This document shows, piece by piece, positions 1 to 8,682 of a stretch of DNA of 64,000 nucleotides; within the stretch, counting starts at the first letter, position 1; each line of letters starts with the position of its first letter. The stretch comes from Sphingopyxis sp. Its GTDB lineage: Bacteria; Pseudomonadota; Alphaproteobacteria; Sphingomonadales; Sphingomonadaceae. A program made the translations under genes and the position numbers. Where the stretch lies: contig NZ_JADIZJ010000021.1 in the NCBI RefSeq assembly GCF_016704835.1, positions 868,001 through 932,000 of the forward strand. Direction: 5' to 3'. Under the pieces are notes generated by a model. It ran no database searches. It worked only from the letters and a program-made list of their open reading frames with translations, and had not been told where the DNA came from.

Positions 1-80
1 CATCTTCCAAGCTTGATGGCGTAAGCGCCGATACATCCGTGCTCTACCTCGCCAGTTCAATTGATGCGCCTCTTGGAACC

Positions 81-1382
81 TCACTGTCCCGAAAAGAATT
101 GCATGGAGCCAGTCGCGATGAAGCGTTGGTGCCAGGATAGGGCTTCGCCCAGCAAGGCGGGCGAGTGCTTACCATAGGAATCGCGCAGTGCCCGCTCGTA
201 ATAATCGGCGAGCATTGCCCTATAGTCAGGGTGAACGCATTTCTCGATAACGAGCCGGGCACGCTGCTTTGGCGCAAGCCCGCGCAAATCGGCCAGGCCA
301 CGTTCAGTCACGATCACCTGCACATCCTGATTGATGTGATCGACATGGCTGACTTGCGGCACAATCGTCGAGATCGCCCCACCCTTGGCGGTCGAAGGCG
401 CCATGAAGATCGAGATATAGGCATTGCGGGCAAAATCGCCCGAACCGCCGATACCGTTCTGGATCGCCGATCCCATGACATGGGTGGAATTGACGTTGCC
501 GTAGATATCCGCCTCGATCATGCCGTTCATGGCGATGCAGCCGAGCCGGCGGATCAGTTCGGGATGATTGCTCATTTCCTGCGGGCGCAGGATGATCCGT
601 TCCCGGTAGCGGTCCATGTCGGCATTGAGCGGGTGTGCCGCCTCCGGGCTGAGCGAAAACGCGGTCGCGCTCTGGTCGGGCGCCTTGAACGCCTGATTGC
701 GATCAGGCGTGTCGGTTTCGACAATGGCGACGATCTTGGCAGGATCGCAGCGAAAGGTGGGCTGGCCGATCCGGTCATCTGGCCTGATCAGCGGGATCGG
801 CACGCGGTGCGGCGGCAGCGCCGTGCCGTAATAGATGTCGTGCATCCCCTCCAGCGCGGGGTTCTGCCAGCGATTGACCTCCAGGATGATCTGGTCTGCC
901 CGGTCCAGCCAGGTCTTGTTGTTTCCCACCGAGGAGGCCGGCACCAGCGAGCCATCGGGCAGGATTGCCGTCACTTCGACCAGCGCGGTATCGAGCGGGC
1001 CAAGGAAGCCCTGCCAGGCCATCGGCGCGACCTGGCTGAGGTGCATGTCGAAATAGTTCATCTCGCCGCGGTTGATCTGTCCGCGGGCAATCGGATCGGA
1101 ATTATAGGGCAGGCGAAAATCGATGCCCTTGGCCTTGGCCAAAGCGCCATCCAGTTCAGGCCCGGTGGAAGCGCCGGTCCACACGCTGATCGAGAAGGGA
1201 TCGCCGGCATCGTGCGCCGCCTCGATCCGCCGCGCCAGCGCCAGCGGAACTGCCTTGGGATAGCCGGAGCCGGTAAAACCGCTCATGCCCACCGTGGTGC
1301 CCGGCGCGATCAGCAGGGCGGCGGCATCGGCACCCATCACTCGCGATTGCAGCGCGACATTGGCAATGCGTGAACTGGTCAA
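81..1382 (-). CDS. acetyl-CoA hydrolase / succinyl-CoA:acetate CoA-transferase family protein
   Basis: The protein of about 433 residues matches the acetyl-CoA hydrolase/transferase family, which moves CoA between acetate and succinate (or hydrolyses acetyl-CoA) in the cytoplasm. Visible family features are the N-terminal segment with GTTVGMSGFTGSGYPKAVP and the C-terminal GGSGDFARNA segment near the CoA site, followed by the VSHVDH region. The open frame can be extended to 1445, also with a TTG, but I prefer the TTG at 1382: GGAG lies a suitable distance upstream and the protein then starts near the family's usual N-terminus. The substrate is not decided by sequence. It stands alone, convergent to nothing metal-related. 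Confidence 0.85.
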   Translation of the reverse strand: MTSSRIANVALQSRVMGADAAALLIAPGTTVGMSGFTGSGYPKAVPLALARRIEAAHDAGDPFSISVWTGASTGPELDGALAKAKGIDFRLPYNSDPIARGQINRGEMNYFDMHLSQVAPMAWQGFLGPLDTALVEVTAILPDGSLVPASSVGNNKTWLDRADQIILEVNRWQNPALEGMHDIYYGTALPPHRVPIPLIRPDDRIGQPTFRCDPAKIVAIVETDTPDRNQAFKAPDQSATAFSLSPEAAHPLNADMDRYRERIILRPQEMSNHPELIRRLGCIAMNGMIEADIYGNVNSTHVMGSAIQNGIGGSGDFARNAYISIFMAPSTAKGGAISTIVPQVSHVDHINQDVQVIVTERGLADLRGLAPKQRARLVIEKCVHPDYRAMLADYYERALRDSYGKHSPALLGEALSWHQRFIATGSMQFFSGQ

Positions 1383-1861
1383 TTTGCGATCTCCGGTGCT
1401 GCTGGCCAGACACAGCTGCGTAGGTGGCAGGTCATAGTCGATCAACGCCGTTCCAGATGGCGCAGGCCAAGCCAGCGGAATTGGAGAGGTGCGCGAAAGA
1501 GTAAGTCGCTCAACGGCTCAACCGGCCAAGAATTTCGCGATCTGGTTTTTGAATGCAAAGTCCCGATATGGCCTTTTGACGGAATTATAAAGGCTGATTT
1601 GCGTTAGGGGATGAGTGCGAAAAGCCGGAAGCTGCAAAGTCTTGGCGTCGGCCAATTCGCAGATTGCGCTGGATATAAGAAATGATGGCCTGCCACCGCA
1701 CGGCGGGGCGAAATGCATCCGTAATGCGGTTGCCTCCTGGCAGTCCAAAGGCATAATGCTTTGGCGATGGCCTGCATTGCAAACTCGGCGCCAGCCGGGG
1801 ATGCACAATGCCAGGACTCGCCTTGCAGTTCTGCCGCCCCTTCCCGTGCATGGATGTCCGG
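1383..1861. other. intergenic stretch with no recognisable gene
   Basis: About 480 bases between the CoA-transferase start and the lipoprotein start. Short open frames exist on both strands, but none has a convincing start, ribosome site or recognisable protein. It should hold the promoters of the two flanking genes, which are transcribed away from each other. Confidence 0.4.
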
Positions 1862-2752
1862 ATGCGCAACCTACTTCCGATCATCATTGCTGTAATGCTG
1901 CTGGGCGCCTGTGATCGTCAGGAGCCCACTCGGCGCGGCAGCAGCGCCCCGGCAGCGGATGCCCAGCCATCGGACTCTCCAACGGCTGATGCCGCAAAGC
2001 GAACAGAAGCCTATTGGGTCCTGCAGCCAGGCGCTGAGGCCAGTGTACTGGTCCTGCAGGCACAAACTGGGAGCCCGATCCTGTCTCTCACTTGCCCTTC
2101 GGGAGGAAACCGGCTGCAAGTCATCGTGCCCGGCTTCACGCCAATCGGCAGCGAGGAGCGGCTGTCATTTGGCAGTGGCGGCGAAGTGGAAGCGCTTGTC
2201 GCAGATTTCCGCGGAGATCGCCGGCTTGGCGGTGTCAGCGCCGCAGGAGCAGTTCCGGCCAACCTCGCGGCGCTCATGGGCGGCCCGGTGTCGGCAAGCT
2301 ATGGCTCCCAGACCAGCGGCCCCCACCCTTCCGTGCCGACGGCGATTGTCGCGTCGTTCGTCGTCGCCTGTCGCAGCCAGGCATCCGCAGGGACGCCGCG
2401 CGCGGGATTGCCAGACCGTCCGGTCAGCCCCTGCTTCGTTCAGGACGGCCGCGAACTTTCGGCCCAGCACCTGCGCGCAATCGGAACCGAACCGTTCTGG
2501 GACGCGCGGATCGAAGGGCGCTGCGTCACTTATTCCCACCCGGAGGACCAGAAAGGCACACGCGTCTGGACCCGGTTCACGCCCACAACGGAGGGCGGCG
2601 TGTGGACAGGCGCGCTTGACGGGCGCCCGTTCGAACTGCGGACCCGTGCGGCGCGCGGCTGTTCCGACGGCATGTCGGACAAGAGCTACCCTGTGACCGT
2701 GGAGCTTCTTGTCCAGGGCGAAAAGCGGAACGGTTGCGCCGAACAGATTTGA
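1862..2752 (+). CDS. putative lipoprotein, COG3650-like C-terminal domain
   Basis: The chosen ATG gives MRNLLPII followed by a hydrophobic segment and the lipobox LLGAC, so the product should be an acylated lipoprotein. An earlier in-frame start at 1808 would put 18 unlikely residues before the signal peptide. The mature part is low in complexity at first (Ser/Ala/Pro-rich), and its C-terminal ~100 residues contain AIGTEPFWDARIEG and a following beta-rich segment with cysteines. That pattern is seen in uncharacterised COG3650-type membrane or periplasmic proteins. No enzymatic function can be inferred. An inverted repeat lies about 40 bases after the stop. Confidence 0.7.
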   Translation: MRNLLPIIIAVMLLGACDRQEPTRRGSSAPAADAQPSDSPTADAAKRTEAYWVLQPGAEASVLVLQAQTGSPILSLTCPSGGNRLQVIVPGFTPIGSEERLSFGSGGEVEALVADFRGDRRLGGVSAAGAVPANLAALMGGPVSASYGSQTSGPHPSVPTAIVASFVVACRSQASAGTPRAGLPDRPVSPCFVQDGRELSAQHLRAIGTEPFWDARIEGRCVTYSHPEDQKGTRVWTRFTPTTEGGVWTGALDGRPFELRTRAARGCSDGMSDKSYPVTVELLVQGEKRNGCAEQI

Positions 2753-2790
2753 GGCGGATTTGCTGTTTTCAAACTGAGCAATCGCACAAA

Positions 2791-2826
2791 AAAGCGGTTC
2801 GCCAGACCAAGTCCAGGAACCGCTTT
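2791..2826 (-). terminator. hairpin terminator candidate
   Basis: AAAGCGGTTC and GAACCGCTTT form a perfect 10-bp stem around a 16-base loop. Read on the minus strand the stem is followed by a run of T (the A run at 2788-2793), which fits rho-independent termination of leftward transcription, for example from the former LysR gene. It could also stop the lipoprotein transcript. Confidence 0.55.
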
Positions 2827-3069
2827 GAAAGTCAGGAACACGCAGCACAAAAGCCACGAGCCCTTCGGGTCGCACTTTCCCGCTTACATCCTTTCTGGAT
2901 TTGCGATTGTATGGATTCGACTGATGCAGAAAAAGTCGTGCCGTGATTTGCCAATCCGTCATTGTTGGCAGGGCGAGTGGATGCAACCGGCGGACACATG
3001 CCTCCGGCCAGCATTCATCCGGATGCATGGCCGCGAACAAGTCGGCAAACCCCAGCGCAGACGGCTACG

Positions 3070-3221
3070 TCAAGACCCGGGATCGAGGGTTGCGGAATTG
3101 CTCCGCAGAGCCTCAACGACGGCATCCATGACTGCCCGCACCCGCGGCATGTGGCGCGTATCGACATGCACACCGAGCCAGATATCGGTTTGACCAAGGT
3201 CAATGCATTCATGCGGATAGA
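3070..3221 (-). pseudogene. LysR-family regulator, C-terminal remnant
   Basis: Minus-strand translation up to a TGA at 3070-3072 reads ECIDLGQTDIWLGVH, then DTRHMPRVRAVMDAVVEALR. This is the typical end of a LysR-type effector domain (W-L-x-x-H-x-D-x-R-x-x-P-R-V-R-A). Everything upstream (the DNA-binding domain and most of the effector domain) is missing. The fragment runs directly into the arsR promoter and start region, so an insertion or deletion placed the ars operon here. It cannot be functional. Confidence 0.75.
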
Positions 3222-3231
3222 CGCATATGCG
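3222..3231. promoter_or_regulatory. palindrome at arsR start, candidate ArsR operator
   Basis: CGCATATGCG is a perfect 10-bp palindrome just before the preferred arsR start at 3239. ArsR/SmtB repressors bind AT-centred dyads overlapping their own promoters, so this is a plausible operator. It is short, and the role is inferred. Confidence 0.35.
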
Positions 3232-3238
3232 CATTGGC

Positions 3239-3553
3239 ATGACCTCCCGTTCCTCCCTCGAAGATCTCCTGGCGGCCCTGTCCGAACCGACGCGGCTCGC
3301 CGCGCTTCAGGTCGTTTGGGACGGGCAAGAGCATTGTGTGTGCGAGCTGATGGATCGTCTCGGCGCATCGCAATCGCGCATGTCGCGCCATATGGCGCGG
3401 CTCAAGGCCGCCGGATTGCTCACGGATCGGCGAGACGCCCAGTGGGTGCGCTATCGCCGCAACCCCGATATCCCTGAGGCATGGGTCGCCATCATTGATG
3501 CCGTGCTTGCGGCAAGGCCTGCGGTGATCGCCGCCCAAATGAAAGTTGCATGA
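3239..3553 (+). CDS. arsR: ArsR/SmtB-family arsenic-responsive repressor
   Basis: A winged-helix repressor of about 104 residues. The segment EHCVCEL before the recognition helix (GASQSRMSRHMARLKAAGLL) matches the CVC-type As(III) site of classical ArsR proteins, in which cysteines at the start of the DNA-binding helix bind arsenite and release DNA. Two starts are possible, 3227 and 3239. The later one is preferred because a palindrome and the end of a LysR remnant occupy the earlier position. It is the first gene of arsR-arsP-thioredoxin-arsO, with one base between its stop and the arsP ATG, so it very likely autoregulates the operon. Confidence 0.9.
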   Translation: MTSRSSLEDLLAALSEPTRLAALQVVWDGQEHCVCELMDRLGASQSRMSRHMARLKAAGLLTDRRDAQWVRYRRNPDIPEAWVAIIDAVLAARPAVIAAQMKVA

Positions 3554-3554
3554 C

Positions 3555-4601
3555 ATGACCACGCAGGCCCTTCCCCTCAAGCGATCAACCGGTGCCTGGA
3601 TCGGCGGCATCGCCCTCGCCGTGGCAATCTGGTTCGCGCTTTACCGGCAGCTCCAGCCCTTTTCGCGCTGGGCAGTGGCGCAACTGCCGATCCCGCAAGG
3701 CAGCGCGCTCGCCTCGTCGGTCGAATTCTTCATCTACGATACGCCCAAGGTGCTGATGCTCCTGACGCTCGTCGTCTTCGCAATGGGCGTGGTCCGCAGC
3801 TTCTTCTCCCCCGAACGCACGCGTGCGATCCTGGCCGGAAAGCGCGAAGGGCTTGGCAATGTCGCCGCTGCCGGGCTCGGCATCTTCACGCCGTTCTGCT
3901 CGTGCTCAGCCGTGCCGCTATTCGTCGGCTTCGTCTCCGCAGGCGTGCCGCTTGGCGTCACCTTCTCCTTCCTGATCGCCGCGCCGATGATCAACGAGGT
4001 CGCGCTTGGTCTGCTCTTCGCGCTGCTGGGGTGGAAGGTCGCCCTGACCTATCTCGCCTTCGGCCTCACGATTGCGATTGTCTCGGGCTGGGTTATCGGA
4101 CGCCTCCATCTCGAAGGCTGGCTCGAGGAATGGGTCCGCAATATTCGCGCGGGCGACGTCGATCTCCAGCCCGATGAACTGACCTGGATCGACCGGTTCA
4201 AGGCTGGTTGGGACGCGGTCAAGGAGATCGTCGGCAAAGTCTGGTACTGGATCATCGCCGGGATTGCGGTCGGCGCATTCATCCACGGCTATGTCCCTGC
4301 CGAATTGCTGTCGCGGATCATGGGCGCTGACGCCTGGTGGTCGGTGCCTGCGGCAGTGCTGCTCGGCGTGCCGATGTATTCGAATGCCGCGGGCATCATC
4401 CCCGTCGTCGAGGCCCTGCTCGGCAAGGGCGCGGCCTTGGGCACCGTGCTCGCCTTCATGATGTCGGTGATCGCCCTGTCGCTCCCGGAAATGATCATCC
4501 TGCGCAAGGTGCTGAGCGTGAAGCTGATTGCCGTCTTCGTCGCGGTGGTTGCTTCCGGCATCCTGGCTGTGGGGTTCCTGTTCAATTTCCTGTTTTCGTG
4601 A
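3555..4601 (+). CDS. arsP: ArsP-type permease (COG0701/DUF318), organoarsenical efflux
   Basis: A polytopic inner-membrane protein of about 348 residues with roughly eight to ten hydrophobic segments. The motif TPFCSCSAVPLFVGF, with its cysteine pair, and the later GVPMYSNAAGIIPVVEALL segment are diagnostic of the COG0701 permease family. ArsP members of this family export trivalent methylated or aromatic arsenicals. A TTG eight codons-equivalent upstream overlaps arsR, but the ATG directly after the arsR stop is preferred. There is no arsB or acr3 gene nearby, so this permease is the only visible arsenic exporter. Substrate is inferred from context, since other COG0701 proteins are uncharacterised. 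Confidence 0.85.
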   Translation: MTTQALPLKRSTGAWIGGIALAVAIWFALYRQLQPFSRWAVAQLPIPQGSALASSVEFFIYDTPKVLMLLTLVVFAMGVVRSFFSPERTRAILAGKREGLGNVAAAGLGIFTPFCSCSAVPLFVGFVSAGVPLGVTFSFLIAAPMINEVALGLLFALLGWKVALTYLAFGLTIAIVSGWVIGRLHLEGWLEEWVRNIRAGDVDLQPDELTWIDRFKAGWDAVKEIVGKVWYWIIAGIAVGAFIHGYVPAELLSRIMGADAWWSVPAAVLLGVPMYSNAAGIIPVVEALLGKGAALGTVLAFMMSVIALSLPEMIILRKVLSVKLIAVFVAVVASGILAVGFLFNFLFS

Positions 4602-4613
4602 AAGGATCATGTG

Positions 4614-4850
4614 ATGAAAGAAGTGAAAGTTCTGGGTCCGGGCTGCGCCCGCTGCAAGACCACCGAAGAGATGGTCAAGATGGAGGCAGCCAAGCTCGGG
4701 ATCGACGTCTCGGTCGAGAAGATCACCGACTATGAGGCTATCGCCAAATTCGGCATCGTCTCGACGCCCGGTATCGTCATTGATGGCAAAGTGGTTCACG
4801 CCGGAGGTCTGCCCAAGACCAATGATCTCCAGCGCTGGCTTCAGGCCTGA
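4614..4850 (+). CDS. small thioredoxin-like redox protein (TM0996 family)
   Basis: A 78-residue protein that is essentially one thioredoxin fold. The active-site-like CARC motif is at residues 12-15 (GPGCARCKTTEEM), and the cis-proline segment STPGIVIDGKVV is present. Such small redox-active disulfide proteins are often encoded next to COG0701 permeases and ars genes. A reducing or metalloid-delivery partner role for ArsP is plausible but unproven. The ATG at 4614 has an AAGGA-type ribosome site upstream; a GTG sits one codon earlier. Confidence 0.85.
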   Translation: MKEVKVLGPGCARCKTTEEMVKMEAAKLGIDVSVEKITDYEAIAKFGIVSTPGIVIDGKVVHAGGLPKTNDLQRWLQA

Positions 4851-4853
4851 GGA

Positions 4854-5909
4854 GTGGAAACGCACGACATCGTCATCATCGGCGGCGGCCAGATGGGGCT
4901 CTCGCTGGGCTACTACCTGCGCCGCGCCGGGGCGGACTTCCTGATCCTTGATGCCGAGGGTGGTGCCGGCGGCGCGTGGCGGCACGGCTGGGCTTCGCTG
5001 CGCCTGTTCTCGCCCGCCGGTTACAGTTCACTGCCGGGCTGGCTGATGCCCCCGCCCGCCCATGAAGGATATCCAACCCGCGACGATGTTCTCGATTATC
5101 TTGGCCGCTATGAGGCGCGATACGAGTTCCCTATCAAGCGTCCGGTCCGGGTGGTCAGTGTCGAGCGGACCGGCGATTACCTTGAAGTTGCGACCGACAA
5201 GGGCCGGTTTTCCGCGTCGGCAGTCGTCAGCGCCACCGGCACTTGGTCGCATCCCTACATCCCCGAAATCAAGGGACGCGACACGTTCAAGGGCGTGCAG
5301 GTCCATTCGGCCCACTACGTCAGACCCGAGGATTACAGCGGACAAACGGTGATCGTTGTCGGGGGCGGCAACAGCGGCGCGCAGATCGTGGCGGAACTGG
5401 CACCCGTCGCACGCACTCTGTGGGTCACGACCCACGATCCGCTGTTCCTACCCGACGATGTCGATGGCCGCGTCCTGTTCGAACGCGCAGTCGCGCGCAT
5501 GAAGGCTGGCCCGAGCGACACGCCGGTAGGCGGGATCGGGGATATCGTCATGGTCCCCGCGGTCAAGGAAGCCCGCGCACGCGGAGACCTCAGTTCTGTG
5601 CGCCCCTTCGAACGGATGACGGCCAATGGCGTTGTCTGGGTCGACGGTTCGGAAACGCAAGTCGACGCGATCATCTGGTGCACCGGCTTTCACCCTGCGC
5701 TCGATCACCTGGCACCGCTCGGTGTGGTCGAGGAAGATGGGCGCGTGTTGGTCGATGGCCAGCGCTCGATCAAGGAGCCGCGGCTCTGGCTCGCAGGCTA
5801 TGGCGACTGGAGCGGCCCGGGATCGGCTACTCTGATGGGCGCTGCAAGAACTGCGCGTGATCTGGCTGCCAGGATGACCGCCGAAGTGCCAGCTGCCAGC
5901 GCCACCTGA
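4854..5909 (+). CDS. arsO: ArsO-like NAD(P)H-dependent flavin monooxygenase
   Basis: A soluble oxidoreductase of about 351 residues. It has an N-terminal FAD-binding Rossmann motif (DIVIIGGGQMGLSLGYYL, residues 5-22) and a second dinucleotide motif, VIVVGGGNSGAQIVAEL, near residue 165. The ATG/CTGFHP-type segment (IIWCTGFHPALD) is typical of flavin-containing monooxygenases. Location four bases after the thioredoxin-like gene in an arsR-arsP operon supports ArsO, a family tied to arsenic operons whose exact reaction is poorly defined. It starts with GTG at 4854, with GAGG just before. A general FMO-type function cannot be excluded. Confidence 0.8.
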   Translation: METHDIVIIGGGQMGLSLGYYLRRAGADFLILDAEGGAGGAWRHGWASLRLFSPAGYSSLPGWLMPPPAHEGYPTRDDVLDYLGRYEARYEFPIKRPVRVVSVERTGDYLEVATDKGRFSASAVVSATGTWSHPYIPEIKGRDTFKGVQVHSAHYVRPEDYSGQTVIVVGGGNSGAQIVAELAPVARTLWVTTHDPLFLPDDVDGRVLFERAVARMKAGPSDTPVGGIGDIVMVPAVKEARARGDLSSVRPFERMTANGVVWVDGSETQVDAIIWCTGFHPALDHLAPLGVVEEDGRVLVDGQRSIKEPRLWLAGYGDWSGPGSATLMGAARTARDLAARMTAEVPAASAT

Positions 5910-5931
5910 ACGAACCAGAGAGAGAATTTCG

Positions 5932-5964
5932 ATGGACGTCCTGAAGCAGATTATCGAGACATAG
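5932..5964 (+). pseudogene. ten-codon reading frame after arsO, possible 5' stub of a lost ars gene
   Basis: A GAGAGAGA ribosome-site-like run precedes ATG and codes for MDVLKQIIET then a stop. The good translation start without a following gene suggests the operon once continued and was cut here. It could equally be chance. Confidence 0.25.
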
Positions 5965-6121
5965 CTTTCTAGGTAGCTGGTCGAGAAAAGAGCCTCTTGG
6001 CGAATTAATTGGCTTCAAGGCCGAACTTTGGCCCTTAGGCCAAGGATCGGAGGGGTCTGCGCCGCTCAGAGGAGCCGCACCAGGCTGGGGAGCCAACCAA
6101 CCTGCGCTTTCGCGATTCGGC

Positions 6122-8575
6122 TCATACCTCGCGATACGCGAGAAGTCGCAAGGCGTTGAACACGACAAGCAACGTCGAGCCTTCGTGCATGGCAACAGCA
6201 GGCCCGATGCCGAGACCGAAGATCGTCGCCGGAACCAGAAGCGCAACCACGCCCAGACTGACGAATACATTCTGACGGATGATCGAACGGGTCTGGCGGC
6301 TTAGTCCTACTACAAATGGCAGATGCGAAAGATCGTCGGCCATAAGAGCCACGTCGGCCGTCTCCAAGGCAACGTCTGAGCCGGCGGCGCCCATGGCTAT
6401 GCCGACAGTAGCGCTTGCCATTGCCGGCGCATCGTTGACGCCGTCACCCAGCATGGCGACCTTAGCTTCGGCGCGCAGCTTCTTGATAGCCTCAACCTTA
6501 TCCTCGGGCATCAAATCACCCCAGGCCTCATCTATGCCGACCTGTTTTGCGACCGCGTCGGCGACGCGTTGGTTGTCGCCTGAAAGCATGATCATGCGGC
6601 GTATTCCCAGTTCACGAAGACGTTCAATCGTGGCCTTGGCTGTCTCCCTTGGTGTGTCCATCAGGCCAATGGCACCTAGGTCCCGATCACCGCGGCGCAC
6701 GACCATCGTCGTATGCCCGCTCTGCCGAAGTTGCTCGATGGCCTCCGCCATGGATTGCGAAAGCGGTGCGACACCTTCAGCGCCAAACATTTCGGCCTTG
6801 CCAATGAGTATCTGCTCACCATCGACCACAGCCGATACACCGCGTCCCGTCAGGCTATTGAGCTGACTGGCGGAGGGCAGAGCGAGGTCACCGATGTACG
6901 ACTTGCCATCCCGTGCGATGGCCTGCGCCAACGGATGGTCGCTCAGGCTTTCGACTGCGACGGCGATCGCCATCAATTCCTCTTTCGACACGCCTGACGC
7001 GGGAATGATTTCACGGATACGTGGCTCACCGCTGGTCAGCGTCCCAGTCTTGTCGAAGGCCATGGCATCCAGCGAGCCCAGCAATTCGAGCGGTGCGCCG
7101 CCCTTGATCAGAACCCCGCCTCTAGCAGCACGGGCTACACCGGAAAGCACGGCGCTGGGTGTTGCGATTGCAAGCGCGCATGGGCTCGCAGCAACGAGCA
7201 CAGCCATGGCGCGATAGAAACTATCGCGGAAGGGTTCGTCGACAACGACCCAGGCGAAGAGCAGGAGCGTGGCGAGGCCGAGCACTGCCGGCACGAATAC
7301 GCGTTCGAACCGGTCGGTGAAGCGCTGGGTGGGCGATTTTTGCGTCTCGGCTTCGCTGACCATGCGGACGACCTTGGCGAGCGTACTGTCACTCGCTAGC
7401 CGGGTCACTTCGATTTCGATTACCCCGCTGCCGTTGATCGTACCGGCGAAGACGCGGGATGCGGCATCGAGCCGGTCCGAATTGGCGCGGGCCTGAGCGG
7501 CATCTGAAACCGCGTGCTTATCGACGGGAATGCTCTCACCGGTTACCGGCGCCTGGTTGACCGCGCTGTCGCCCTTGATAACGAAGCCGTCTGCTGCGAT
7601 CCGCTCGTCGGGTTTGACGATCACAACATCGCCCACCACGAGTTCCTCGACACCAATCTCCGCAGTGCTCCCATCATCCCTGCGCACCAGCGCGGTGCGC
7701 GGTGCAAGTTCGGCAAGCGCTTCGATGGCCCGCCTCGCGCGGCCCAGCGCGTAATGCTCGAGTGCATGGCCAAGGCTGAACAGGAAGAGCAGGAGCGCAC
7801 CTTCGCCCCAGGCGCCCAGCGCGGCGGCGCCAGCCGCCGCCACGAGCATCAGTGTATCGATCTCGAAGCGTCTGAGCCGGAGGTTGTCGATCGCCTCACG
7901 AACGGTGAAGAAACCACCGAACCCATAGGCTGCAACGTAGCACGCGAGAGGGAGCCAGACAGGCGCAGATCCCCAGAGTTTGCTGACTGCAAATCCGGCG
8001 GCCAGCAGTGCGCCGCAAGCCAGCGCGAAAATCAGCTCCGTGTTGGCTCCGAACGGCCCCCCGTGATCGTGGTCGTGCTCCTCCTCGCCGTCCGCTTTCT
8101 CTTCAGATACGTGGGCTGGCTTGGCGACCAGCTCAGTTGGCGCGGCTCCCATTTCCGTGAGCGCATTGGCGAGTGTGTCTTCGGTGATCGCTGCTCGCTC
8201 AAATTCGACACGGACCAGTCCAGCCGGATTGACATTGACCTCGAGAACTCCCGGGAGCTGTGCAAGCCGATCGCCAATCGTTCGAGCCCGCCGGGCATGG
8301 AGCCCAGCAATTTGCCAAATTAGGTGTCCATACTGGTTCGCGATCTCGGCTCCGGCCGCACTGACTTCGGCCCGGACGGTCGAAAGCGAGAGTGCATCGG
8401 GATCATAATGGATGCACAGCTTCGCTGGTTGATCAGTAGTTGCTGGCAGGACGTGGACTTCATCGACACCAGCGCGCGGTCTCAATCGGCCGATAATGCG
8501 TTCGACGCAGGCATCTGCAGCATCGGCCACCCCGGGCAGGACAAGCGGAATATCGAACTGCGCTTTTTCCTTCAT
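6122..8575 (-). CDS. P1B-type heavy-metal-transporting ATPase (SPC motif; Zn/Cd/Co efflux)
   Basis: An 817-residue P-type ATPase. In order it has an N-terminal ~150-residue soluble region, a His-rich linker (EEEHDHDHGG, about residues 165-175), the TGES actuator motif, the membrane motif SPCALAIATP (about residue 465), DKTGTLTSG with the phosphorylated Asp (about 506), and GDGVNDAP. SPC instead of the usual CPC, together with the final HEGSTLLVVFNALRLL, is the signature of P1B-4-like exporters such as CzcP (Co/Zn/Cd). It lies downstream of and in the same direction as czcCBA, separated by a hairpin. The exact metal is unproven. Confidence 0.9.
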   Translation of the reverse strand: MKEKAQFDIPLVLPGVADAADACVERIIGRLRPRAGVDEVHVLPATTDQPAKLCIHYDPDALSLSTVRAEVSAAGAEIANQYGHLIWQIAGLHARRARTIGDRLAQLPGVLEVNVNPAGLVRVEFERAAITEDTLANALTEMGAAPTELVAKPAHVSEEKADGEEEHDHDHGGPFGANTELIFALACGALLAAGFAVSKLWGSAPVWLPLACYVAAYGFGGFFTVREAIDNLRLRRFEIDTLMLVAAAGAAALGAWGEGALLLFLFSLGHALEHYALGRARRAIEALAELAPRTALVRRDDGSTAEIGVEELVVGDVVIVKPDERIAADGFVIKGDSAVNQAPVTGESIPVDKHAVSDAAQARANSDRLDAASRVFAGTINGSGVIEIEVTRLASDSTLAKVVRMVSEAETQKSPTQRFTDRFERVFVPAVLGLATLLLFAWVVVDEPFRDSFYRAMAVLVAASPCALAIATPSAVLSGVARAARGGVLIKGGAPLELLGSLDAMAFDKTGTLTSGEPRIREIIPASGVSKEELMAIAVAVESLSDHPLAQAIARDGKSYIGDLALPSASQLNSLTGRGVSAVVDGEQILIGKAEMFGAEGVAPLSQSMAEAIEQLRQSGHTTMVVRRGDRDLGAIGLMDTPRETAKATIERLRELGIRRMIMLSGDNQRVADAVAKQVGIDEAWGDLMPEDKVEAIKKLRAEAKVAMLGDGVNDAPAMASATVGIAMGAAGSDVALETADVALMADDLSHLPFVVGLSRQTRSIIRQNVFVSLGVVALLVPATIFGLGIGPAVAMHEGSTLLVVFNALRLLAYREV

Positions 8576-8642
8576 GCCGACTATCCTTCAATTATCTCGA
8601 TGCGAAGCGCTGGAAATCCAGGCCAACCGGCCCTAAAAGGTG

Positions 8643-8678
8643 AGTGGCCGACGCATCGCGTTGACACGATCGGCCACT
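8643..8678 (-). terminator. hairpin after czcA
   Basis: AGTGGCCGA and TCGGCCACT form a perfect 9-bp stem around an 18-base loop, just beyond the czcA stop. A short T run follows on the minus strand. It likely ends or attenuates the czc transcript before the P1B ATPase gene. Confidence 0.5.
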
Positions 8679-8682
8679 ATTT

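Noticed and set aside
165..1373. 402-codon plus-strand open frame
   Set aside because: Antisense to the CoA-transferase gene, whose conserved motifs are unambiguous.
6021..6045. Hairpin TTGGCC-CTTA-GGCCAA as ars terminator
   Set aside because: The stem is short and lacks a T run on either strand; kept as unproven.
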